A stretch of DNA of 64,000 nt from Bacteroides oleiciplenus YIT 12058 (GTDB taxonomy: Bacteria > Bacteroidota > Bacteroidia > Bacteroidales > Bacteroidaceae). The translations under genes and the position numbers were made by a program. Position 1 is the stretch's first letter. Each line of letters begins with the position of its first letter. Positions 15,801 to 24,424 of the stretch are shown here, one piece after another. The notes below the pieces were generated by a model. It did no database searches, was not told the DNA's origin, and worked only from the letters and a program-made list of their open reading frames with translations. Location: positions 186,001 through 250,000 of the forward strand of contig NZ_JH992941.1 in NCBI RefSeq assembly GCF_000315485.1, given 5' to 3'.

Positions 15801-16613
15801 ATGGGAATTATCAATCAAGGCATTCTCGGAGGGTTCTCTGGCAAAGTGGGACCGATAGTCGGTTTCCGTTGGAAATCAAATTACTACATACGTGCACGTG
15901 CCGCCAAAGTCAGCAATCCACGTACACCTAAACAACAAGAGCAACGGGGCAAGTTTGCCACAGCATTCAACTTCCTGAAAACAATAAAACCATTTATACG
16001 CATAGGTTATAAAGAGTTTACGCAGGATAAATCCGCGTTCAATGCCGCCATGTCCTACACCCTGAAAAGAGCCGTGACGGGCAGTGGAAAAGATATTACG
16101 ATTGACTTCAACCGGGCACTGGTCTCTATGGGAACCCTGATGCCCGTATTCGAAGGTACAGCCACGCAGGATAGAAGTAAAATGACCTTCAACTGGCACG
16201 ATAATAGCGGCACAGGAAATGCAGAAGACACAGACATAGCCATGCTACTGGTGTACAACAAAGATAAGGAAACAGCCGTCTACAATGCCGAAGCCACCTT
16301 GCGCTCCGACAAGCACGCAGAACTGGCACTTCCGGATAATTGGCAGGATGACGAACTGGTAGCCTACCTCTGCTTTCGCAGTGCCGACGGAAGCTGTGTA
16401 GCCAACAGCGTCTGTCTGCCGGTCTCCGTAATTCTCGCATCGGAAGACGAGGTAGAAATGGAAATGAACCCCATCTCCCACTACTCAAATCTCAACCTCT
16501 CAACTCCCTGCATACAAGGAGTTAACTCCCTGTCGACAAGAAGTCAACTCCTTGCTGACAGGAAGTTAACTTCTTGTAAGGCACTGAATGTCAGTTACCA
16601 TATATTGCAATAA
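15801..16613 (+). CDS. DUF6266 family protein with repeat-encoded C-terminus
   Basis: A 270-residue protein. The start MGIINQGILGGFSGKVGPIV followed by a conserved NPRTPKQQEQRGKFA is typical of DUF6266, a Bacteroidetes family of unknown function with no signal peptide. The family-like part appears to end near residue 220 (CLPVSVIL). The last ~35-50 residues (after EMNPISHYSN) are encoded largely by the 22-bp repeat array at 16502-16589, so the tail is probably not part of the conserved fold. The gene has its own promoter and terminator and does not join an operon. Confidence 0.75.
   Translation: MGIINQGILGGFSGKVGPIVGFRWKSNYYIRARAAKVSNPRTPKQQEQRGKFATAFNFLKTIKPFIRIGYKEFTQDKSAFNAAMSYTLKRAVTGSGKDITIDFNRALVSMGTLMPVFEGTATQDRSKMTFNWHDNSGTGNAEDTDIAMLLVYNKDKETAVYNAEATLRSDKHAELALPDNWQDDELVAYLCFRSADGSCVANSVCLPVSVILASEDEVEMEMNPISHYSNLNLSTPCIQGVNSLSTRSQLLADRKLTSCKALNVSYHILQ
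16502..16589. repeat. 22-bp palindromic unit array inside the DUF6266 3' end
   Basis: Units start at 16502, 16524, 16546 and 16568, exactly 22 bp apart. The consensus is AACTCC-C/T-TG, a variable centre, then CAAGGAGTT or a close variant, so each unit is an imperfect palindrome. Units abut with no unique spacers. The array is translated as the tail of the DUF6266 protein and stops just before the stop codon at 16611. Confidence 0.8.
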
Positions 16614-16649
16614 AAAAGGGAAACCAACGAATCGGCCTCCCTTTTTTAT
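16610..16649. terminator. Bidirectional terminator between DUF6266 gene and rplS
   Basis: Perfect 12-bp arms (ATAAAAAAGGGA at 16610-16621, TCCCTTTTTTAT at 16638-16649) with T runs on both strands between two converging genes. The left arm overlaps the DUF6266 stop codon. Confidence 0.88.
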
Positions 16650-16671
16650 CTCGAAATTAGAGATTAACAGA

Positions 16672-17025
16672 TTACTTGTTAACTCTTTTTTCTTTAATTC
16701 TTGCTTTCTTACCGGTAAGAGCACGCAGGTAGTACAATTTAGCGCGACGAACCTTACCTACCTTGTTCACCTCAATGCTATCGATAGCCGGTGACTCAAT
16801 CGGGAAAATACGTTCTACACCTACAGTACCGGACATCTTGCGTACAGTGAAACGCTTCTTTTCTCCGTGACCGGCAATCTTGATAACAACACCACGGTAC
16901 AACTGTACACGTTCTTTGTTACCTTCGACAATACGATATGCTACTGTAACAGTGTCACCTGCTTTGAAGCTCGGGTGTTGTTTACCGGTAGCAAATGCTT
17001 CTTCTGCAATTTTAATTAAATCCAT
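16672..17025 (-). CDS. rplS: 50S ribosomal protein L19
   Basis: A 117-residue basic protein at full family length, located at the 30S-50S interface. Recognised by [32 protein letters not shown] and [17 protein letters not shown], followed by the characteristic [20 protein letters not shown] end. It is a single-gene unit with a promoter about 90 nt upstream and a shared terminator downstream. Housekeeping, no anomalies. Confidence 0.98.
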   Translation of the reverse strand: MDLIKIAEEAFATGKQHPSFKAGDTVTVAYRIVEGNKERVQLYRGVVIKIAGHGEKKRFTVRKMSGTVGVERIFPIESPAIDSIEVNKVGKVRRAKLYYLRALTGKKARIKEKRVNK

Positions 17026-17112
17026 TGTTATTATTCTTAAAATGTTTGATCGTTACAACGCAACATACCAGGCTTCTCTCTATGTCCTGACAGCGATTGC
17101 GCGAAAGCGGTG

Positions 17113-17144
17113 CAAAGTAACGAATTATTCGGCAGATACACAAA
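17113..17144 (-). promoter_or_regulatory. Promoter of rplS
   Basis: On the minus strand TTTG (17144-17141) and TTACTTTG (17120-17113) are separated by 20 nt, one base off TAnnTTTG, with good spacing for Bacteroides. It lies 88 nt before the rplS start. Confidence 0.5.
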
Positions 17145-17163
17145 CAATTCGCTCATTTTTTGC

Positions 17164-18108
17164 TTAGCGGCGGTCGCCTGAGGAACGGCTGGAACTGCCG
17201 GAGCTACTGCTTCTTGTAGAAGAAGAACCACTGCTGCGAGTACTGCTTCCTGAGGAACTCCGCACACTGGAAGAGCTGTTCTCTTTGCGCTCCGTGCTCG
17301 GTTTGGTAGTGGTAGTGCTGCGACGGGAAGAACTGTTATTGTTATTACGTGAACTACTACTGCTGCCGCGTGAACTGTTATTGCCGTTAGTGGTAGCATT
17401 CGTATTCGTACTTTCGCGGCGGGTGGTACCTGTAGTACCGGATCGGTTAGTGCTCGAACTACTGCGACGGGTGGTGTATACATCATCCCTTGCCGGCGCA
17501 CGGTTGGAGCCTGGGCGTACGGTTACAGAGCCAAAATCTGAACGGCGGTGCGTAGTGTAGGATTTATGGTCGCGGATGCGGTAAGAGCCATTATAGTACG
17601 GTTGTTTGTAGCGTCCACGGTAATAGCTTACATTATTATAGTGTGTGCGATAGTGTCCACCCACATACGTGCGGTAGTGATAGGGACGGGGGAAGTAGAA
17701 ATGGTTATGATTGGTATACGTGACGTAAACACGGAAGTACCAACGGCTTCCACTGGTATAGATGGGCCGGTAGAAGTACTCAGCCTGTATGAAACGCCCA
17801 TACTGCCCACTGTTCAATACCCAGCGGAGATCGTCATTGCGTACATCCAGATAGTCGTAGTAACGATTGAGCGCCCATTCTTCGCCGCGCAACACATCAT
17901 CCATCACATAGCGTACACCGGAGATGAAGTCATAATTGATTTCGTATACATCATTGTATTGCTCGGTGCTCAGGTTCAGCTCGTAAGCCATTTTATCAGT
18001 GAGGAAACGGGTTTCCTTACGTACTTTGCTATTACTCATAGCGTCCGTGCCAGCGCTGCAAACAGCAGTACTCAAGGTGGCAAGCAGGATAAATAATATT
18101 CGTTTCAT
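17164..18108 (-). CDS. Secreted protein with Ser/Arg/Thr low-complexity tail
   Basis: 314 residues: signal peptide (MKRILFILLATLSTAVCSAG), then a ~150-residue head with many Tyr and Asn that starts with a short helical part (LTDKMAYELNLSTEQYNDVY), then ~130 residues made almost only of Ser, Arg, Thr, Asn and Gly. The head resembles uncharacterised Bacteroides envelope proteins; the tail is likely disordered and could bind polyanions or cell wall. It is predicted to be secreted. The tail codons are mixed, so it is not a simple DNA repeat. Single gene with its own promoter at 18157. Function unknown. Confidence 0.7.
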   Translation of the reverse strand: MKRILFILLATLSTAVCSAGTDAMSNSKVRKETRFLTDKMAYELNLSTEQYNDVYEINYDFISGVRYVMDDVLRGEEWALNRYYDYLDVRNDDLRWVLNSGQYGRFIQAEYFYRPIYTSGSRWYFRVYVTYTNHNHFYFPRPYHYRTYVGGHYRTHYNNVSYYRGRYKQPYYNGSYRIRDHKSYTTHRRSDFGSVTVRPGSNRAPARDDVYTTRRSSSSTNRSGTTGTTRRESTNTNATTNGNNSSRGSSSSSRNNNNSSSRRSTTTTKPSTERKENSSSSVRSSSGSSTRSSGSSSTRSSSSGSSSRSSGDRR

Positions 18109-18156
18109 GATAGCGTTTTTTTACTTAGTTGATGAATATCTATTCTTTGTTGGAAA

Positions 18157-18183
18157 CAAAAATAGGGGAAGATTATCCCCTAT
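18157..18183 (-). promoter_or_regulatory. -7 box with overlapping inverted repeat
   Basis: -7 box TATTTTTG (18164-18157, minus) is overlapped by ATAGGGGA (18162-18169) and TCCCCTAT (18176-18183), perfect 8-bp arms with 6 nt between. The repeat lies where a repressor or activator would act. The same arms occur at 49566-49585 before rhaK. Confidence 0.6.
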
Positions 18184-18228
18184 CCGCTTGTTTCTCTCTA
18201 TTCTTATATAGGGATTTCCCTAATCTAT

Positions 18229-19077
18229 TTAGGAATTCAGGGGCTTTGCCAACATGATTCCATCTTCTTGCAAGAGGATGAGATGTCTTTTATAAAGATC
18301 ACCCACCCCTTTCTTGAAGGTCTTCTTGCTGACCCCGAAGGTAGAGTAGATTTCATCTGCCGGACTTTTATCATTCAGATAAATCCGTCCGCCGTTATCC
18401 TTTATATATTGCAGCAGGACTTTGGAGAAGTCGTCCACTTTCTCGAATCCCGGTTTCTGAAGCACCAGGTCAATCTTACCATCCTCGCGCACTTGCTTGA
18501 TGAAAGCTTTCAGCCTATCACCCGTGCGGAGCGACTGGAATATTTCACTATCGTAGAGCAAACCGCTATACTTATTCTCAATGATAGCCTTGAAGCCCAA
18601 ATCCGTCTTCTGCCAGATAAGGATGTTCACTTCATCTCCCGCCTCATAGGGGGCTGTCTCTTTAGAAAGATAGCGGTCCACTTTGGCAGAAGCCACAATG
18701 CGGTAGCTTTCATCATCCAGATGGGCATAAATGACGTACTTATTCCCCACTTGCATCTTCATCTTCTGTTCACGGAAGGGGACGAAGAGGTCTTTCATCA
18801 ACCCCCAGTTCAGGAATGCGCCGTACTCGTTCACCCATGCCACTTCCAGACAGGCGAACTCGCCCACCTGTACCAGCGGCGTCAATGTGGTGGCAACCAG
18901 ACGCTCCTCGCTATCCAGATAGATGAATACGTTCAGTTCATCTCCCGGTTGGCAACCTTCGGGCACATAGCGCAGAGGAAGCAGGATTTCTCCATCCTCA
19001 CCCCCATCCAGATACATGCCGAACTCCACTTCTTTGACTACCTTTAAGGTATTGAATCTTCCTAATTCGATGCTCAT
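18229..19077 (-). CDS. S1-domain RNA-binding protein (CvfB-like)
   Basis: 282 residues from ATG 19077 (MSIELGRFNTLKVVKEVEFG). An upstream frame of 38 codons reads through the duplicated promoter and is rejected. Contains three S1-like OB domains in a row (about 5-65, 70-140, 145-210) and a C-terminal winged-helix-like segment (about 220-280; YSTFGVSKKTFKKGVGDLYK), the layout of CvfB/YitL proteins that bind RNA. Cytoplasmic, with a likely role in RNA metabolism. Expressed from two tandem promoters in the 82-bp duplication. Confidence 0.82.
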   Translation of the reverse strand: MSIELGRFNTLKVVKEVEFGMYLDGGEDGEILLPLRYVPEGCQPGDELNVFIYLDSEERLVATTLTPLVQVGEFACLEVAWVNEYGAFLNWGLMKDLFVPFREQKMKMQVGNKYVIYAHLDDESYRIVASAKVDRYLSKETAPYEAGDEVNILIWQKTDLGFKAIIENKYSGLLYDSEIFQSLRTGDRLKAFIKQVREDGKIDLVLQKPGFEKVDDFSKVLLQYIKDNGGRIYLNDKSPADEIYSTFGVSKKTFKKGVGDLYKRHLILLQEDGIMLAKPLNS

Positions 19078-19095
19078 AACTTCTTTCGTTTGGGA

Positions 19096-19267
19096 CAAAG
19101 ATAATGCAAACCGAAGGCAGTACAAAATAAGCTTGCTTATTTTTAATGCTAAGGTGCAGCTTATCTTCGCTTTTGAGCAAAGATAATGCAAACCGAAAGC
19201 AGTACAAAATAAGCTTGCTTATTTTTAACGCAGACATGCAGCTTATCCTCGCTTTTAAGCAAAGATT
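19096..19267 (-). repeat. 82-bp tandem duplication carrying the promoter of the S1 gene
   Basis: Unit 1 is 19096-19177, unit 2 is 19178-19259, and a few bases of a third follow at 19260 (CAAAGAT). Each unit holds TATCTTTG as -7 (19103-19096; 19185-19178) and TTTTG as -33 (19127-19123; 19209-19205) at 19-nt spacing, plus AAAATAAGC and GCTTATTTT (19124-19143; 19206-19225) separated by two bases and overlapping the -33 element. Copies differ by a few substitutions, so the event is not recent. Confidence 0.88.
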
Positions 19268-19335
19268 AGTATAAGGAATAACTTTTCAATCTAACCCATA
19301 ACTTTTTTCTATGAACAAATCTCCTGGAAAACAGT

Positions 19336-19343
19336 TATTTTTG
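19336..19343 (+). promoter_or_regulatory. -7 box (TATTTTTG) of mdh
   Basis: Exact TAnnTTTG 55 nt before the mdh ATG. No clear -33 TTTG. Confidence 0.45.
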
Positions 19344-19397
19344 TAGTGGGAAATCAAAAACAAGAAAATACTATTCACCTTTAAATAGATAAAAGTT

Positions 19398-20399
19398 ATG
19401 GAATTTCTAACAAACGAAAAGCTTACGATTGTAGGAGCAGCCGGAATGATCGGCTCAAACATGGCACAAACTGCCATCATGATGCATCTGACCCCCAACA
19501 TCTGTCTGTACGACCCTTACGGTCCGGGACTGGAAGGTGTGGCCGAAGAAATGTTCCACTGCGGTTTTGAGGGATTGAACCTCACTTACACTTCTGATAT
19601 CAAAGAAGCGTTGACCGGTGCCAAGTACATCGTGTCTTCTGGCGGTGCCGCCCGCAAAGCCGGCATGACGCGTGAAGACCTGCTGAAAGGTAATGCTGCC
19701 ATTGCCGAAGAATTCGGTAAGAACGTAAAGGCTTACTGCCCGGACGTGAAACATGTGGTCGTTATTTTCAACCCTGCCGACATCACCGGACTGATTACTT
19801 TGCTGTATGCCGGACTGAAACCTTCACAGGTGACCACACTCGCCGCTCTCGACAGCACCCGCCTGCGCAGCGAACTTGCCAAACACTTCCACATCTCTCC
19901 TGATAAAGTAGAAAACTGCCGTACGTATGGTGGACATGGAGAGCAGATGGCAGTTTATGCCTCTACTGCAAAAGTGGACGGCAAACCGTTGTTGGAAATC
20001 ATCGGCACACCTGCCCTGACTGCCGAGCAATGGGCTGAAATCCAGACCAAGGTAACCAAAGGTGGTGCGAACATCATCAACCTTCGCGGACGTTCTTCTT
20101 TCCAAAGCCCGGCTTATGTTTCTATCGAAATGATTGCTGCCGCTATGGGAGGTAAACCTTTCCGCTGGCCTGCCGGCACATATGTGCACAGTCATGGTTT
20201 CGACCACATCATGATGGCTATGGAAACGGAAATCAATAAAGACGGCGTGCACTACAAAGAACTGAAAGGTACTCCGGAAGAAGAAGCTAAACTAAAAGAA
20301 AGCTATGCCCACCTCTGCAAGTTGCGCGACGAAGTGATTGAAATGGGAGTGCTCCCTGCCATCAAAGACTGGAAGAGCATCAACCCGAACATTGACTAA
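19398..20399 (+). CDS. mdh: Malate dehydrogenase
   Basis: A 333-residue NAD-dependent malate dehydrogenase (malate to oxaloacetate), a reductive TCA branch enzyme leading to succinate in Bacteroides. The dinucleotide motif GAAGMIGSN is at about 13-21, the substrate region has NPAD and STRLRSEL, and the catalytic His is in YGGHGEQM. Slightly longer than the 310-320 residues usual for LDH-like forms, as in other Bacteroidetes. Cytoplasmic, monocistronic, with a good terminator 43 nt downstream. No anomalies. Confidence 0.95.
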   Translation: MEFLTNEKLTIVGAAGMIGSNMAQTAIMMHLTPNICLYDPYGPGLEGVAEEMFHCGFEGLNLTYTSDIKEALTGAKYIVSSGGAARKAGMTREDLLKGNAAIAEEFGKNVKAYCPDVKHVVVIFNPADITGLITLLYAGLKPSQVTTLAALDSTRLRSELAKHFHISPDKVENCRTYGGHGEQMAVYASTAKVDGKPLLEIIGTPALTAEQWAEIQTKVTKGGANIINLRGRSSFQSPAYVSIEMIAAAMGGKPFRWPAGTYVHSHGFDHIMMAMETEINKDGVHYKELKGTPEEEAKLKESYAHLCKLRDEVIEMGVLPAIKDWKSINPNID

Positions 20400-20441
20400 A
20401 TCCATATAAACGGGGTATCCCCCCACAACTCCTAACCAGAG

Positions 20442-20486
20442 ATTCCCTCTTGCGTCAGCAGAAACCGAATGCAAGAGGGATTTTTC
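20442..20486 (+). terminator. Terminator of mdh
   Basis: Stem TCCCTCTTGC (20444-20453) with GCAAGAGGGA (20471-20480), 17-nt loop, then TTTTTCTTTT. Confidence 0.9.
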
Positions 20487-20506
20487 TTTTATTTTTTCAG
20501 GAATCC

Positions 20507-20538
20507 TTTGGCTGTATAAAAAAAACTATTTATCTTTG
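20507..20538 (+). promoter_or_regulatory. Promoter of the tRNA pair
   Basis: TTTG (20507-20510) and TATCTTTG (20531-20538) separated by 20 nt, a full match to the Bacteroides promoter pattern, 17 nt before the first tRNA. Confidence 0.8.
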
Positions 20539-20555
20539 CACCCGCAAACGGAGAA

Positions 20556-20628
20556 GGTGCCATAGCTCAGTTGGTAGAGCAAAGGACTGAAAATCCTTGT
20601 GTCCCCGGTTCGATTCCTGGTGGCACCA
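20556..20628 (+). tRNA. tRNA-Phe (GAA)
   Basis: 73 nt with acceptor GGTGCCA pairing with TGGCACC, discriminator A, anticodon loop CTGAAAA (anticodon GAA) and T loop GGTTCGATTCC. No encoded CCA. Confidence 0.97.
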
Positions 20629-20652
20629 CTTTCCCCCTCCGTCGGCAAGTAT

Positions 20653-20725
20653 CGGAATGTAGCGCAGTTGGTAGCGCACTACGTTCGGGACGTAGGGGTC
20701 GGGCGTTCGAGTCGCCTCATTCCGA
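20653..20725 (+). tRNA. tRNA-Pro (CGG)
   Basis: 73 nt: acceptor CGGAATG pairs with CATTCCG, anticodon stem CTACG/CGTAG with loop TTCGGGA (anticodon CGG), T arm GGGCGTTCGAGTCGCC. No encoded CCA. Co-transcribed with tRNA-Phe, 24 nt apart. Confidence 0.95.
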
Positions 20726-20727
20726 CA

Positions 20728-20768
20728 CAAAAAGGGTCTGATTCTCAAAAGGAGTTAGACCTTTTTTG
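20728..20768 (+). terminator. Terminator after the tRNA pair
   Basis: AAAAAGGGTCT pairs, with one bulged base, with AGACCTTTTTT downstream; T run included. It begins right after tRNA-Pro. Confidence 0.75.
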
Positions 20769-20814
20769 TTATATCGGCTTTCAATGAACAACATTTACTT
20801 AATTTCATTATAGC

Positions 20815-21300
20815 ATGATTGACATCATACTTATCACATTGGGAGGAATATGCCTCATCATAGGACTGCTAGGATGCATTATCCCAATGATTCCCGGACC
20901 ACCTGTTTCATACGCAGGCTTATTATTGCTTCACATTACGGATAAAGTGCAGTTTTCGGCATCACAATTACTGTTCTGGCTGCTTTTAGTGGTAGTTGTG
21001 CAAGTACTGGACTACTTCACTCCCATCATAGGAAGCAAATACAGTGGAGGAACTAAATGGGGCAGTTGGGGCTGCCTGATAGGATCAATCGTCGGGATTG
21101 TCTTCTTCAGTCCGTGGGGCATTATCATCGGCCCGTTCGGGGGCGCTTTCATCGGAGAACTGCTGGGAGACAGAAGTGCAAAGGATGCCCTGAAATCGGG
21201 CATCGGTGCACTAATGGGTTTCCTGATAGGAACAGTATTCAAAGTCGTGATTTGCGGATATTTTATATGGTGCTTTGTAAAGGCTATCGTTGTAGCGTAA
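20815..21300 (+). CDS. DUF456 family inner-membrane protein
   Basis: A 161-residue protein that is nearly all membrane helix. The Gly-rich pattern GCIIPMIPGPPVSYAGLLLL near the start and WGIIIGPFGGAFIGELLGDR in the middle are the two DUF456 halves (pore-like, no known function). Its 3' end overlaps the convergent DUF4450 gene by 17 bp. No terminator is visible between the two, so antisense interaction is possible. Confidence 0.85.
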   Translation: MIDIILITLGGICLIIGLLGCIIPMIPGPPVSYAGLLLLHITDKVQFSASQLLFWLLLVVVVQVLDYFTPIIGSKYSGGTKWGSWGCLIGSIVGIVFFSPWGIIIGPFGGAFIGELLGDRSAKDALKSGIGALMGFLIGTVFKVVICGYFIWCFVKAIVVA

Positions 21301-24300
21301 TGCTCATCAATCCGATTACCACATCATTGGAAAGCGTTTCAAGAACAAGATGTGAGAGCTTCTTATCTGGATTCAGAGGCATTTCGAGCAATACGGCAGC
21401 ACCGCCATCCAACTCACGGGAAGCACCGGGAAAGCCCAATTCTTCACCGAAGTTATTACTGACTTCACCGGTCTTGAGACGCAAACGGTAGAGAGCCGGG
21501 GCATGGCGATTAAAGGCCAGACCATCTTCAAAGAAGATATGCTCAATGGGAGGCCAGTTATCCGGATTGCGCAAAGGCATAACATCGCAGGTGCCGTCTT
21601 TATAATATACACGGATAAGTCCATTGTCGATGTGGCACTGCATATGATTAGTGCTGCCCGCCATAAGCAAATAAGCACGGGAGGCTTTCCCCTTGAGTGG
21701 AACAGTCAAGCTATCAGGATAATTATCCCACAAAGAAGTGAAAGCAATGTTACGGCCCTCGGCAGGAGTGCGGAAAGGAACTCCCGGTTTAGTATTCAGT
21801 ACACCTTCCCGAACGGAAGAACGCAGACCGGAATCATTGATATCTACCGTATGCAGAGGATGACACCACTCTCCTATACCTTGCTTCGGCAGTTGCAAAG
21901 TAGTATAGGGAGAACGGGGCGAAAGATACTCATTACGGAAAATATCTGTTACCGAGGAATTGAATTGCGCATCCATCACCACTGTTTCACATTTAGCGGA
22001 GTTGACATTAGTAAAGGCTTCAGACTGTGCAAGGCTATGTTTTTCTTTATTTTTCGATTTATCTACGGGATACCACCACTTCATATCCCCTTGTTGCATC
22101 GGGACGAAACCGACGGGAGCTTCGGCAGATATATCTTCTATCTGAACGACCGTAGGGGCATTGAGTTCCTCCCCGCCCCATTCAATCTTGATTTCCATCT
22201 TTTCGCCGGAAGAAGCGGGCACGACAACAGAAAGCATCGGGCGGCTTATTGAGTTCTCCACCAACTTCCAGGCAGTGGGAGTTCCGTTGACTGTCAGTTT
22301 TGCCACTTTCGAGCGCTGTGCAGGAAACTGGAGTTCCAGCGTGTGTACAGCAGGCAGACGATGGGTAATGGTATAGGAAGCATTGTGATAATCAAAATCA
22401 ATATCCGGCGTGTGCAAGGATGCGGACGTCCAGTCAGACGGCAGACCGGGCTTCACCAGCAAGCGCCCGTTCATAGCATCAGGAAGAATACCATAAAGTC
22501 CCTGTATCAACACACGGGAAGCTACACCGATAGGGTCGCCGAAGTCACGATAACACTCGCCACGGGCAGCATCGTAAAAGCTGACTTGCCCGAAGTTTCC
22601 GGGGCTTTCGCCTAGATACATGCCATCCAGAATAGAACTTTTCAGCAACTTGAAACCAGCATCAGCACGACCTGCCTGAAAATAGGCAAGAGCGGTGTGC
22701 ATCACTTCGGCAAAGGCGACGTTATTGATACTCCAGGAATAAGGCAACCAGTTGGTAGTGGAAATGGTGGCATAACCTTCATCTTTCAGCCCCTCACCAC
22801 GAACAGGGATGTGAGGAATCTCACGATCCACATAGCTGGTGGCAAGATAAGCCTGGAAGGGATCGGCAACGTCACTATCAAGAGCATGGTAGATGGTCCA
22901 GACTCCCGGACTGGTGTGCAGGCGCTTATGTCCCATGAAATCCTGGAACTCAGCCCAATGTCCCCGTTCAGGCATCCAAAGGCGGGCATTCAGGGCATTC
23001 AGTATTTTATCAGCCTCTGCACGGTAAGGCGTGGCATCTTCTCCAATCTTTTCAGCAATCATGGCTGCAAGACGGTTGGCACGATAATTATAAGCTGAGG
23101 AGTGAGTGACCGCACCACTGTTATAATAAAGAGCATCACTCGCCCAGATACAGGCATAAGCATCGTAAAGGCCATCATTATCAGGGTCATAATTGAGCTT
23201 TTCCCATGCGAGGTGACGCGTGAGAACAGGCCACATACGGCGGGCATAATCCAGGTCACCAGTCCAGTTGAAGTGCCACAACAGTTCGTCGATATAACAA
23301 AGATTCATGTCATAATGATGCATCTGATCATTGCGACGGGGATTGCGGCAAATGTAACCATTACTATATTGGGGCGTTCCCCACTTTTTCACGGAACGGG
23401 CTAACGCAAGCGCAGAATCCTGGGCGGGATGCGGGATCGTGTTCGGCACATCAGTTACCTGACTGGCGGCATAAGCATCGAAGTGCGTACGGGCACGGTC
23501 GTGCCATCCGAGAACATCGCCGGTATAAGCTGCACGCCAACCGCTGAGAGGCATGCGCCAGCCAATGGCACCGTGCAACCAGACTTCACCATCCCAAATG
23601 CCATCGGCAGCTACGGCAAGCGCGCCGCCAAGAGTGTTGAAGAACGGATCGGGAGTGGTTATCCGGATGCGTGAAGCGAGTTCGGCACGGGCCTGTTCAG
23701 ACTTATCGTAAAGGGCAGCGCCTTCTTCCAGTGAGGGAATCACTAAGGAATAATCACGAACAAGAATATATAAAGGAGCATTGAGTGCCACATCTACCGT
23801 CTGTAAATGTTCAGGATGCTCAGGCGCATCGAAGCAACCTGGAGGATCGGCTCCCATATCGCCGTTACGGCTTAGTTTAGGAAGGCGAATCTCACATAGC
23901 GAAGAACGCAATACTGCACCTTCGGGGATGTTGACAGGGGTAACCTTCCAGATAGCGGCATCTTCATCGGACAGGGCGAGAGCCGAGATTTGCAGTTCAG
24001 CATTCACTCCCCAAGTGGGATGTGTCAGGCGATAGGAACGTCGGCCGGGAGTATAACGGGATTCGCACCAGGCGGTTTCTTCCAATGGGGTGACCGAACC
24101 ATCCGGCAGTTGGAGACGGAAACTGATGTTCTTACTGTTACGCTTATCATAAACAGCAAAAACAGGACGGTCGCTCGTTTCCAAACGAAAGGCGGTATGG
24201 CTACCATAAAGGGCACGGGTATATCGGTTCTGACCATTGATGCGGACAAAGTCTTCACCATCGGGATGATATTGGAGAGTGCGGGCAGAGCCGCGCTTAT

Positions 24301-24424
24301 GGTCGTTGAAGGAGGTAGATTCAATACGGTCTCCTGCGCCTTGGGGTTTATTGCCAGTGGTATACTGCGCACAGGCAAAAGCGGGCAGTAAGGAAAACAG
24401 GGTATAGAGAAAAGAACGTTTCAT
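21284..24424 (-). CDS. DUF4450 family protein, likely six-hairpin glycosidase
   Basis: 1046 residues with a signal peptide (MKRSFLYTLFSLLPAFACAQ). The N-terminal ~250 residues are beta-rich; residues ~270-680 look like an (alpha/alpha)6 toroid (WDGEVWLHGAIGWRMPLSGW, NLCYIDELLWHFNWTGDLDY); the rest is beta-sandwich, ending in a ~250-residue extra module. This matches DUF4450 proteins found in Bacteroides polysaccharide loci. By context it probably hydrolyses a pectin or arabinogalactan side chain in the periplasm. The substrate is unknown. A 25-bp-arm hairpin stands right before its start, and its 3' end overlaps the DUF456 gene. Confidence 0.65.
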   Translation of the reverse strand: MKRSFLYTLFSLLPAFACAQYTTGNKPQGAGDRIESTSFNDHKRGSARTLQYHPDGEDFVRINGQNRYTRALYGSHTAFRLETSDRPVFAVYDKRNSKNISFRLQLPDGSVTPLEETAWCESRYTPGRRSYRLTHPTWGVNAELQISALALSDEDAAIWKVTPVNIPEGAVLRSSLCEIRLPKLSRNGDMGADPPGCFDAPEHPEHLQTVDVALNAPLYILVRDYSLVIPSLEEGAALYDKSEQARAELASRIRITTPDPFFNTLGGALAVAADGIWDGEVWLHGAIGWRMPLSGWRAAYTGDVLGWHDRARTHFDAYAASQVTDVPNTIPHPAQDSALALARSVKKWGTPQYSNGYICRNPRRNDQMHHYDMNLCYIDELLWHFNWTGDLDYARRMWPVLTRHLAWEKLNYDPDNDGLYDAYACIWASDALYYNSGAVTHSSAYNYRANRLAAMIAEKIGEDATPYRAEADKILNALNARLWMPERGHWAEFQDFMGHKRLHTSPGVWTIYHALDSDVADPFQAYLATSYVDREIPHIPVRGEGLKDEGYATISTTNWLPYSWSINNVAFAEVMHTALAYFQAGRADAGFKLLKSSILDGMYLGESPGNFGQVSFYDAARGECYRDFGDPIGVASRVLIQGLYGILPDAMNGRLLVKPGLPSDWTSASLHTPDIDFDYHNASYTITHRLPAVHTLELQFPAQRSKVAKLTVNGTPTAWKLVENSISRPMLSVVVPASSGEKMEIKIEWGGEELNAPTVVQIEDISAEAPVGFVPMQQGDMKWWYPVDKSKNKEKHSLAQSEAFTNVNSAKCETVVMDAQFNSSVTDIFRNEYLSPRSPYTTLQLPKQGIGEWCHPLHTVDINDSGLRSSVREGVLNTKPGVPFRTPAEGRNIAFTSLWDNYPDSLTVPLKGKASRAYLLMAGSTNHMQCHIDNGLIRVYYKDGTCDVMPLRNPDNWPPIEHIFFEDGLAFNRHAPALYRLRLKTGEVSNNFGEELGFPGASRELDGGAAVLLEMPLNPDKKLSHLVLETLSNDVVIGLMSITLQR

